From: Minisyncoccota bacterium | Lineage (GTDB): Bacteria; Patescibacteriota; Minisyncoccia; UBA6257; 1-14-0-10-40-38 | DNA: 8,142 bases | Assembly (NCBI GenBank): GCA_020052135.1 | Contig: JAGVPS010000078.1 | Location: 1 to 8,142, forward strand | Direction of reading: 5' to 3' | Shown: positions 1 to 4,680 of the stretch, piece after piece | How the letters are laid out: the number at the start of each line of letters is the position of its first letter | How positions within the stretch are numbered: the first letter of the stretch is position 1 | Position numbers and translations under genes: made by a program | The notes under the pieces: generated by a model | What the model saw: only the letters and a program-made list of their open reading frames with translations | Database searches by the model: none | Told to the model about the DNA's origin: nothing

Positions 1-1462
1 AGATTTTGATTTCTATAAAAAGATAGACGTGCCGCCACCGACGTTTTGCCCGGAGTGTAGGATAGAGCGTCGGATGAGTTGGCGCAACGAGAGAAGTTTG
101 TATCACCGAAAATGCGCCGCTACCGGAAAAGACATAATTACCATGTTTGCTCCAGAGCAGTCCTGTGTCGTGTATAACCGTGACTATTGGTGGGGAGATG
201 CGTGGGATCAATTGGCATCAGGCATGGAGTATGATTTCAGTAAGCCGTTTTTTGTGCAATTTAGAGAGTTAATGAAGCAGGCGCCGTTGCCGAATCTTGC
301 TAACTCAAATTGTGTGAATAGTGAGTATGGGAACCATAATGCTGATGTGAAAAATTGCTATCTCGTTTATGCGTCATACAAAAATGAAGATTTAGCTTAT
401 ACATCAGGAGCGGTGAACTGTAAAAACTCTTTTGATCTCTATAAGGCCATTAACAACACGCAATGTTATGACAATGTTTTGTGCGGTGATTTGAATCGTG
501 GCTTTTTTTCATATGACAGCGACGAAAGCGTTGACTCCGCCTTTCTTCACGCGTGTAAAAATATGACTGATTCACTTGCGTGTATTAATTTACGTAACAA
601 GTCGCACTGTATTTTCAATCAGCCATATTCAAAAGAAGAGTATGTTACCGAGCGGGCAAAGTATGATTTTGGTAGCTACGCCGCTCTTTCGGAATTTCGA
701 GAAAAGTTTAAGCAGTTTATAGGGCAACATCCTCGGCGGCACGGATTCATTTTGAAGTCAGTCAATACGATTGGGGATAATATTGGTAACGCAAAAAATC
801 TATATATGGGATTTGATATATTCGGCGACGTTGAGGACAGTAAATATATCATTCATGGTACGGGTTTGCGTGACACATACGACGCGTATGGCGCGGGCGG
901 GAACTTAAGTAATTCATATGAAGTGGTTGATACGGGACTTGATGCCACGCGCAACCTTTTTTCTATCTTCACGCATGCGTGCGAAAATACGGACTACACC
1001 TATGCCTGTCAGAATGCTAAGGATTTATTTGGTTGTATCGGGTTGCGTAATAAACGGTATTGTATTTTAAACAAGCAATACACAAAAGACGAGTATGAAG
1101 ATCTCCGGCAAAGAATCGTGAAGCAGATGAGAGATATGCCCTACAAAGATGCAAAAGGCAGAGTGTATGGCTATGGTGAGTTTTTTCCAACAGAACTAAG
1201 TCCGTTTGCTTATAATGAAACAATTGCGCAGGAATATTATCCAAAATTAAAAGAGGATATTTTAAATGCTGGTTATAGATGGAGGAAACAGGATGAAAAA
1301 CAATATACCATCACACTACCCCCAACAAATCTACCCGATCATATTAAAGATGTTTCTGACGATATCTTGAATCAAGTTATCGGGTGTGAGCATAAGGGCA
1401 TCTGCAACGAGCAGTGTATGGGAGCATTTAAAAATTATTCCCTCCGAACTCCAGTTTTATAA
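1..1462 (+). CDS. Large Cys-rich zinc-ribbon protein (CPR-type family), 5' partial, main reading frame
   Basis: Function unknown. The open frame runs in from the left edge (first full codon at 2). The GTG at 29 is unlikely to be the true start, because the codons before it (DFDFYKKID) flow into the domain. An N-terminal zinc ribbon shows FCPEC (residues 6-10 counted from 29) plus a further Cys at 29, followed by a conserved aromatic block (YWWGDAWD, 53-60). The middle is a long Cys/Asn/Tyr-rich region with NCY and CKN motifs and two related ~37-residue blocks at 554-664 and 1007-1117. The C-terminal part starts a second Cys cluster (GCEHKGICNEQC, 452-463), but the frame then shifts and ends in a short nonsense tail. 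I recognise the family as a hypothetical zinc-ribbon protein common in CPR genomes. No signal peptide or membrane segment is visible. Zinc binding is inferred from the Cys pattern. The family assignment is from memory. Confidence 0.85.
   Translation, partial: DFDFYKKIDVPPPTFCPECRIERRMSWRNERSLYHRKCAATGKDIITMFAPEQSCVVYNRDYWWGDAWDQLASGMEYDFSKPFFVQFRELMKQAPLPNLANSNCVNSEYGNHNADVKNCYLVYASYKNEDLAYTSGAVNCKNSFDLYKAINNTQCYDNVLCGDLNRGFFSYDSDESVDSAFLHACKNMTDSLACINLRNKSHCIFNQPYSKEEYVTERAKYDFGSYAALSEFREKFKQFIGQHPRRHGFILKSVNTIGDNIGNAKNLYMGFDIFGDVEDSKYIIHGTGLRDTYDAYGAGGNLSNSYEVVDTGLDATRNLFSIFTHACENTDYTYACQNAKDLFGCIGLRNKRYCILNKQYTKDEYEDLRQRIVKQMRDMPYKDAKGRVYGYGEFFPTELSPFAYNETIAQEYYPKLKEDILNAGYRWRKQDEKQYTITLPPTNLPDHIKDVSDDILNQVIGCEHKGICNEQCMGAFKNYSLRTPVL
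554..664 (+). repeat. Internal protein repeat, copy 1 (Cys-rich gene)
   Basis: Codons for residues 176-212 (counted from 29) encode a block with Cys at both ends of an LRNK motif (ACINLRNKSHCIFN) followed by YSKEEY. It matches the block at 1007-1117 at 17 of 37 positions, including CI.LRNK..CI.N and Y.K.EY. The similarity is at protein level; I did not see strong DNA identity. Confidence 0.75.
1007..1117 (+). repeat. Internal protein repeat, copy 2 (Cys-rich gene)
   Basis: Residues 327-363 (counted from 29) repeat the pattern of copy 1 as GCIGLRNKRYCILN followed by YTKDEY. Each copy ends a stretch of about 150 residues rich in Cys, Asn and Tyr, which suggests that the middle of the protein is two diverged tandem modules. 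Confidence 0.75.
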
Positions 1463-1718
1463 AGCCGTGAATCTCGCGTTGCCACGGCTATGCTCTAATT
1501 GTCGACACTATAGTCGCCTTCGCCAGCGAACACCCTTTAAACTCTGGGATCGAGAGTGTCAGTGCGGGGGCGAGAAATCTCAAAACGGTGTTTACACTAA
1601 TACCGCGAAACATCCGCATGGCGATAGTGTTTGCCAAAACCAATTCAAAACCTCATATGCCCCCAATCGAAAGGAAATCATTTACTGTGAACAATGTTAT
1701 CAAGCAGAAGTGGCCTAA
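1433..1718 (+). pseudogene. Frameshifted C-terminal zinc-ribbon segment of the preceding Cys-rich gene
   Basis: From 1434 the +1 frame reads IIPSELQFYKAVNLALPRLC and continues in the style of the upstream gene. It has paired cysteines in LCSNC, CQC, a late single Cys and a final YCEQC, ending EVA at the stop 1716-1718. Joining residue K468 of the upstream frame (codon 1430-1432) to I at 1434 by skipping one A in the A5 run restores one continuous protein with a complete terminal zinc ribbon. The upstream frame instead ends 10 codons later at 1462. The segment has no plausible start of its own (an ATG-led version would begin at 1386, inside the upstream gene). It is therefore the displaced end of that gene, by a true indel, an assembly error in a homopolymer, or recoding. 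Confidence 0.85.
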
Positions 1719-1785
1719 CAAAAAATCATATATATGGGTTATATATCATATTGATTGGTCGTCAATAGTATGTCATCATTACCTT

Positions 1786-1992
1786 ATGGCAATAGATTGG
1801 ACGAAACTTGTAGTTCGCTATAAAGGATCGTGGGTTGCGCTCGACGAAGATGAAATCACGGTTCTTGGGAGTGGGAAGACTGCAAAAAAAGCTTTTCTTG
1901 AAGCATATGAAAAAGGATACGAAAGGCCTATCCTCACTCGTATTCCCGATAGGCTGGTACCCTATATAGGTAGGTATGAAATTTTCGTATAA
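1786..1992 (+). CDS. DUF5678-like small protein, partner of the downstream aspartic protease
   Basis: A 68-residue protein of unknown biochemical role. The start ATG at 1786 is chosen because in-frame sequence further upstream (possible ATG at 1588) overlaps the displaced end of the Cys-rich gene and looks like a shadow. The protein shows the pattern I associate with DUF5678: YKGSWVALDEDEITVLGSG (residues 12-30), a Lys/Ala-rich helix (KTAKKAFLEAYEKGY, 31-45), then a P-x-L-T-R-I-P strand (48-54) and an aromatic tail. It has no membrane segment or signal peptide and no Shine-Dalgarno before the start. Its last 17 bases overlap the start of the retropepsin-like gene in another frame, which indicates translational coupling. 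A role as regulator, adaptor or substrate of that protease is inferred from gene order only. The gene is AT-richer than the ABC remnant and IS downstream. Confidence 0.72.
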   Translation: MAIDWTKLVVRYKGSWVALDEDEITVLGSGKTAKKAFLEAYEKGYERPILTRIPDRLVPYIGRYEIFV

Positions 1993-2371
1993 GAAATACG
2001 GCTCCGGAGTTTTAAGGCCGGTTATTCCCATTGAATTAATATACGAAAACTTTCCGATACGCCATGAAGTGCTTGTAGATTCTGGCGCAGATTTTTGTAT
2101 CTTTAACGCTGAAATCGGAGAGCTACTCGGGATTAAGATTACTTCCGGAATTAAACAGAGCGTAAGCGGTATCACGGGCGTTAGCGAACCATATTACGTT
2201 CATAGAGTTACGATGAAAGTTGGTGGATGGCCGTTTACTATCGACGCCGGATTTTTGCCAAATATTTCTCCTATGGGATATGGCGTTGTTGGCCAACGCG
2301 GATTTTTTGATTTATTCATAGTGAAATTTGATCTTGCGAAGGAGGAAATCGAACTTAAAAAACGAACTTAA
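1976..2371 (+). CDS. Retropepsin-like aspartic protease (clan AA), single domain
   Basis: A 131-residue soluble protein with the hallmarks of a one-lobe retroviral-type aspartic protease. The catalytic loop is VLVDSGADFCIF (residues 32-43, catalytic Asp35). A Gly-rich, flap-like stretch follows (GITGVSEPYYV, 65-75). A hydrophobic-hydrophobic-Gly motif (GVVGQRGFFD, 103-112) is followed by FIVKFDLAKEEIEL, as in bacterial clan AA proteins. Such half-size enzymes must dimerise to build the active site (family knowledge). There is no signal peptide, so a cytoplasmic protease is likely. The ATG at 1976 lies inside the upstream small gene (17-bp overlap). The sequence just before it (AGGTAGGT) is the nearest thing to a ribosome-binding site in the window. 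Substrate unknown. The gene ends 8 bp before the ABC remnant. Confidence 0.82.
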   Translation: MKFSYKKYGSGVLRPVIPIELIYENFPIRHEVLVDSGADFCIFNAEIGELLGIKITSGIKQSVSGITGVSEPYYVHRVTMKVGGWPFTIDAGFLPNISPMGYGVVGQRGFFDLFIVKFDLAKEEIELKKRT

Positions 2372-2379
2372 ATTATTTA

Positions 2380-2615
2380 ATGGACATCCTTCAAGTCCAA
2401 AATCTTTCGGCGGAGTAAAAGCGGTGCATGACGTGAGCTTTGCGCTCGAGCGGGAGAAAATCACCGCGCTTATCGGGCCGAACGGGGCAGGGAAAACCAC
2501 GTTTTTTAATATCGTAAACGGCTTTTTGCCGAGCGCCGCAGGTGAGGTACGATTTTCCGGGAGCGTCGCAGAGCTCGGCGACGAAAAGCGCATGCACGAG
2601 GCGTTCCCATTGTAA
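2380..2615 (+). pseudogene. livG: Broken N-terminal remnant of a LivG-type ABC transporter ATPase
   Basis: Two frames together give the start of a branched-chain amino acid-type ABC ATPase. The ATG at 2380 encodes MDILQVQNLS and then hits a stop at 2416-2418. The neighbouring frame continues KSFGGVKAVHDVSFALE and carries a perfect Walker A, GPNGAGKTT (2475-2501), then FFNIVNGFLPSAAGEVRFSG. The bases 2400-2409 encode the end of the first part in one frame and the start of the second in the other, so one copy of a 10-bp direct repeat appears to be lost. After about 2570 the similarity ends; there is no Q-loop, signature motif or Walker B, and a stop falls at 2613-2615. A working ATPase of this family has roughly 230-260 residues, so this is dead. 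It is visibly GC-richer than the genes on its left, which suggests a different origin. The livG symbol is by resemblance; another ABC ATPase subfamily is possible. Confidence 0.8.
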
Positions 2616-2645
2616 GACAAAAAATAATATTTACACCCCAGACCT

Positions 2646-2652
2646 ATATAGG
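2646..2652. repeat. Target-site duplication, left copy (ATATAGG)
   Basis: An exact 7-bp match to 3604-3610, directly abutting the left TGTACA end. Removing the IS and one copy rebuilds ACCTATATAGGT, a perfect 12-bp palindrome, as the target. Confidence 0.82.
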
Positions 2653-2676
2653 TGTACATTTCCCACGCGTTAGTAC
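2653..2676 (+). repeat. Left terminal inverted repeat of the IS
   Basis: It starts TGTACA and contains CGCGTTAGT at 2666-2674. Against the reverse complement of 3580-3603 it matches in the outer 6 bp, in the inner 9-bp block CGCGTTAGT and at two further positions; the 7 bp between the two blocks are diverged (1 match). A conserved tip and conserved inner box are typical of cleavage and transposase-binding zones. Confidence 0.82.
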
Positions 2677-2688
2677 GCTTTTGAACAA

Positions 2689-2712
2689 ATGAAAGACTCG
2701 GGCGAGAATTGA
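2689..2712 (+). CDS. Possible 7-residue leader peptide (MKDSGEN) upstream of the transposase
   Basis: ATG at 2689 opens a 7-codon frame ending in TGA (2710-2712) that exactly overlays the left arm of the stem-loop. A ribosome translating it would occupy that arm and release the right arm with the transposase start. Such a short frame can arise by chance, and the left-arm ATG is dictated by complementarity to the start codon, so the evidence for real translation is weak. Confidence 0.25.
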   Translation: MKDSGEN

Positions 2713-2764
2713 GGCCATAGGGTCACACCCAAAGGTCGCAGTTCCATATACCCGAGTCTTTCAT
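2689..2764 (+). promoter_or_regulatory. Long stem-loop covering the transposase start codon
   Basis: Perfect 14-bp arms ATGAAAGACTCGGG (2689-2702) and its complement (2751-2764) enclose a 48-nt loop that can itself pair GGG with CCC (2720-2722 and 2728-2730). The right arm includes the first two bases of the transposase ATG, so in mRNA the start would be hidden. Several IS elements (for example IS10) are known to hide their transposase start in read-through transcripts by foldback; this looks analogous. Confidence 0.6.
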
Positions 2765-3581
2765 GCACAAGAATACCAAATTACTCCCGTATGAACGACG
2801 AGAGATGTACCGGCGGTGGATTGACGGGGATTCCATTGCAGAACTTGCCCGCCACTACCGTATATCACGCACCACGGTCTACCGCACCTTGAAAAAGGCC
2901 AAGATCGAGGTCTTCGCTAATTTGCCTTCCATCAATCACCGGTACCGGAGCGTCCGGTATGGCCTCCGCCACCTTGCCCGGACCGAGCGCATGCTCGCGA
3001 AGAAGCTTGCGCGCAGGGAACACCGCTTGAAGCGGTACGAAAAAGACACGCCTGGCGAGCTCGTGCATTTCGATACGAAGAAGTTGCCCGTGATGTACGG
3101 TGAAGCCATCACGAGCCCCCGAGAATGGCTCCATGTGGCCATTGATGACTTCTCTCGCTTTCTCGTGGCCGACATCCTGCCGGACAAGACCTCATACTCC
3201 TCCGCTATCTTTCTTGAAGAAACGATTCATGCCCTGCCTTTCCGCATGGGGAAAGCATATTCTGACAACGGCAGTGAATATCGAGGAAGACCCGACCATC
3301 CCTTTGTTGCCGGACTAAGGCGTCACTGCATTGATCAAGGATTTACGAAGCCCCGCCATCCGTACACGAATGGCAAAGCAGGGCGGGTCATTAAGACCCT
3401 CATGACCGAGTGTTTCGGCAGAAGCGGCAGAGGGTTTCCCTCGCGGGATCATCGGAGACGCTTCCTCTACGCATTTGTGAATTGGTACAATACAACGAGA
3501 CCCCATGAGTCCTTGGGCGGCGTCCCGCCGCTCAAACGCCTCGAAGATTTCCTTGCCCGAGTACGAAAATATCAAAAATGA
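2763..3581 (+). CDS. IS481-like DDE transposase with catalytic Glu replaced by Gly
   Basis: A 272-residue transposase. The N-terminus carries a helix-turn-helix (SIAELARHYRISRTTVYRTL, residues 24-43), followed by a basic linker (LARTERMLAKKLARREHRLK, 71-90). The RNase H-like integrase core follows. The first catalytic Asp is in VHFDTKKL (D104), then DDFSRF (128-133). The second catalytic Asp is in YSDNGSEY (D168), then HPYTNGKAGR (199-208) and the C-terminal FVNWYNTTRPHESLGG (238-253). Family members have NGK-x-ER here, the Glu being the third catalytic residue. This copy has Gly207 (codon GGG at 3381-3383, one transition from GAG), so it is probably inactive. The frame is otherwise intact. 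It is slightly short for IS481 transposases. The ATG at 2763 is the only usable start, since an in-frame stop lies at 2718-2720 with no start codon between. No Shine-Dalgarno precedes it, and the ATG forms the end of a long inverted repeat. Confidence 0.9.
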   Translation: MHKNTKLLPYERREMYRRWIDGDSIAELARHYRISRTTVYRTLKKAKIEVFANLPSINHRYRSVRYGLRHLARTERMLAKKLARREHRLKRYEKDTPGELVHFDTKKLPVMYGEAITSPREWLHVAIDDFSRFLVADILPDKTSYSSAIFLEETIHALPFRMGKAYSDNGSEYRGRPDHPFVAGLRRHCIDQGFTKPRHPYTNGKAGRVIKTLMTECFGRSGRGFPSRDHRRRFLYAFVNWYNTTRPHESLGGVPPLKRLEDFLARVRKYQK

Positions 3582-3603
3582 ACTAACGCGCTAAGATTGT
3601 ACA
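3580..3603 (-). repeat. Right terminal inverted repeat of the IS
   Basis: On the minus strand it reads TGTACA, a diverged 7-bp spacer, then CGCGTTAGT, mirroring the left end. The transposase stop codon (3579-3581) lies at its inner edge. Confidence 0.82.
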
Positions 3604-3610
3604 ATATAGG
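3604..3610. repeat. Target-site duplication, right copy (ATATAGG)
   Basis: It abuts the right end of the IS and is identical to 2646-2652. The exact match implies the insertion is recent relative to local sequence decay. Confidence 0.82.
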
Positions 3611-3620
3611 TATCCAATTA

Positions 3621-3660
3621 AACCCATCATTTTCCTACGATCGTAGGAAAATGATGGGTT
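3621..3660. repeat. Perfect 40-bp palindrome
   Basis: The left arm AACCCATCATTTTCCTACGA (3621-3640) is followed without spacer by its exact reverse complement (3641-3660), centred on CGATCG. It would form a very stable hairpin in RNA or a cruciform in DNA. No T-run follows on either strand, so a classical intrinsic terminator is not clearly shown, although a bidirectional transcription block between the left region and comF is the simplest role. It lies 10 bp from the right target duplication of the IS. Confidence 0.9.
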
Positions 3661-3807
3661 GGGTATAAGGATATAAGTAGGTCGCGGCCTTTCTCGTCTC
3701 TAGAGCTTTATGAACGAGCGTACAGGATCGTTCTCGGAAGCAAGTGTGCCAAGGTTTACGGAAGACCTCTCTCATTCGTTGCGACGGAGCTGATAAAATA
3801 GTAATAG
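3661..3807. other. Intergenic stretch between palindrome and comF terminator, no recognised gene
   Basis: No RNA gene or known protein is recognised. A 27-codon open frame starts at ATG 3710 and ends at TGA 3791-3793 (MNERTGSFSEASVPRFTEDL and on). It has no ribosome-binding site and no family I know, and could be chance or a gene scrap. A 6-bp inverted repeat GAACGA/TCGTTC with a 10-bp loop lies at 3712-3733. Confidence 0.4.
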
Positions 3808-3830
3808 AGAAAAAGCTTGCTTATGCAAGC
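3808..3830 (-). terminator. Intrinsic terminator of comF, overlapping its stop codon
   Basis: Read on the minus strand: stem GCTTGC, loop ATAA, stem GCAAGC, then TTTTTCT. The comF stop TAA (3823-3821) is part of the loop, so termination comes immediately at the end of the coding frame. The stem is short (6 bp) but half GC, and the U-run is clear. Confidence 0.72.
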
Positions 3831-4534
3831 GCGGCGACGAGCGCGACCACGTGCTTCGCCCCCGCTTTTTTCAAAGTTCGCACCGCTTCTTCTATGGTGG
3901 CGCCTGATGTATATACGTCATCCACTAGGAAAATATTTTTATTCTTCACGATGCTTTCGCGCGCGCTAAAAGCGCCGGCCATATTTTCTTTCCGTTCATT
4001 GCGGTTCTTTGTTTCTGCCTGAGCCGAGGTTTTTTTAATGCGTATAAGCGCTTTTCGCTCAAACGGTAGCTGGAATGCGTTCGCGATGAAAGCGCCAATA
4101 AGCTCTGATTGATTAAATCCTCGCTCTCGTTCCCGACTCTTATGAAGGGGGATAGGGACAAACGTGAAATCTGATGGCGAAACACCGACTGCTTCCAGAT
4201 GCTCGCGCATGAGACGCGCAAGGGAACGAGCGGCGTAGGTATGCTTTTCATATTTTAATTTCCAGATGAGCTTTTTTACGCGTTCGTCGCCATACGGGAG
4301 CGCGGCCGCAAGATAGAAGGGCATATCTTTGTGGCAAACCTTCTTATTTTCCGCGAGCCGCGCGCGGCATTTTGGGCAGGTGAACGCAGTTTTTACCGGT
4401 ATTGAGGATATACAGGAAGCGCATATCCCATCCTCTCGTTCATCTCGGTTCATGGTCTTTTCACAAAGCGTGCAGAGCGGAGGAAAAAGAATATCAAGCA
4501 CTGTTTCCCAGATTTTAACGAAAGATGATGGCAT
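3821..4534 (-). CDS. comF: ComF family phosphoribosyltransferase-like competence protein
   Basis: A 237-residue cytoplasmic protein required in model bacteria for handling incoming single-stranded DNA during natural transformation. The N-terminus has a double zinc-ribbon: C21-x2-C24 with C38-x2-C41, then C53-x2-C56 with C67. The conserved block YGDERVKKLIWKLKY (81-95) and the signature VPIPLHKSRERERGFNQSEL (126-145) follow. The type I phosphoribosyltransferase PRPP loop is IFLVDDVYTSGAT (201-213) with its two acidic residues. The length is normal for ComF. The ATG at 4534 fits the start of known family members (short hydrophobic lead-in before FPPLCTLC). It stands alone on the minus strand, divergent from the pilus operon, with its own promoter and terminator. 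Gene identity is secure; the role in DNA uptake is by family and neighbourhood. Confidence 0.93.
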   Translation of the reverse strand: MPSSFVKIWETVLDILFPPLCTLCEKTMNRDEREDGICASCISSIPVKTAFTCPKCRARLAENKKVCHKDMPFYLAAALPYGDERVKKLIWKLKYEKHTYAARSLARLMREHLEAVGVSPSDFTFVPIPLHKSRERERGFNQSELIGAFIANAFQLPFERKALIRIKKTSAQAETKNRNERKENMAGAFSARESIVKNKNIFLVDDVYTSGATIEEAVRTLKKAGAKHVVALVAALA

Positions 4535-4553
4535 ACGTGATATGGTATACTTT

Positions 4554-4581
4554 AGTATATGTCGAGAATGATAATTTTCAA
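4554..4581 (-). promoter_or_regulatory. Putative sigma70-type promoter of comF
   Basis: On the minus strand TTGAAA (4581-4576) and TATACT (4559-4554) are separated by 16 bp, both close to consensus, and the -10 box lies 19 bp before the comF ATG. Two small inverted repeats overlap it: GATAAT/ATTATC (4570-4586) around the -35 box and TATACT/AGTATA (4546-4559) around the -10 box. Either could be an operator or simply AT-rich symmetry. Confidence 0.5.
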
Positions 4582-4586
4582 TTATC

Positions 4587-4680
4587 GATTCCTAATACAT
4601 GCTCCATGCTTCAATTTTAGAACTAAACATAATTAGAAGTCAGAATTTTTTAGATATTAGAAATTAGAAATTTATTTTAT
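4587..4680 (+). promoter_or_regulatory. AT-rich leader region of the pilM operon with ATTAGAA repeats
   Basis: This is the pil-proximal part of the 146-bp comF-pilM divergent region. It carries three ATTAGAA heptamers at 4632-4638, 4656-4662 and 4663-4669 (the last two in tandem). CATAAT at 4628-4633 is a possible -10 box, but I see no good -35 box. No Shine-Dalgarno precedes pilM. The promoter must lie somewhere here if the pil genes are transcribed as a unit, but its exact position is not resolved. Confidence 0.35.

Larger units (their letters stand above)
2653..3603 (+). mobile_element. IS481-like insertion sequence, apparently complete, 951 bp
   Basis: The element is bounded by imperfect inverted repeats starting TGTACA (2653-2676 and 3580-3603, 17 of 24 positions matching). 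It is flanked by 7-bp direct repeats ATATAGG (2646-2652 and 3604-3610). It holds one transposase gene that fills nearly all of it and ends inside the right repeat. The single DDE-type orf with N-terminal helix-turn-helix and TGT ends fit IS481; IS3-related types are the alternative. The GC content is higher than in the protease pair to the left. The catalytic defect in the transposase suggests the copy is immobile unless helped in trans. Confidence 0.85.

Noticed and set aside
29..31. GTG at 29 as the real start of the Cys-rich gene
   Set aside because: The frame is open to the left edge and the preceding codons fit the protein, so the gene starts outside the window.
1588..1785. Longer version of the DUF5678-like gene starting at ATG 1588
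   Set aside because: This part overlaps the displaced end of the Cys-rich gene in another frame and has no family-like sequence; the recognisable domain starts after ATG 1786.
1719..1785. AT-rich ATATAT repeats before the DUF5678-like gene as a terminator or promoter
   Set aside because: The symmetry is only alternating AT, with no stable stem plus T-run, and no convincing -35/-10 pair.
3621..3660. Palindrome as a CRISPR repeat or a tRNA-like structure
   Set aside because: It is a single copy with no spacers and no cloverleaf; it is only a perfect inverted repeat.
3710..3793. 27-codon ORF in the spacer upstream of the comF terminator
   Set aside because: No ribosome-binding site, no recognised family and short length; kept only as a note in the spacer entry.
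3744..4022. Plus-strand open frame opposite comF
   Set aside because: It is a shadow of comF in the opposite strand with no domain-like sequence.
4632..4669. ATTAGAA heptamers as a regulatory iteron array
   Set aside because: Only three copies, one out of phase, in very AT-rich DNA; treated as a low-confidence note within the pilM leader region.
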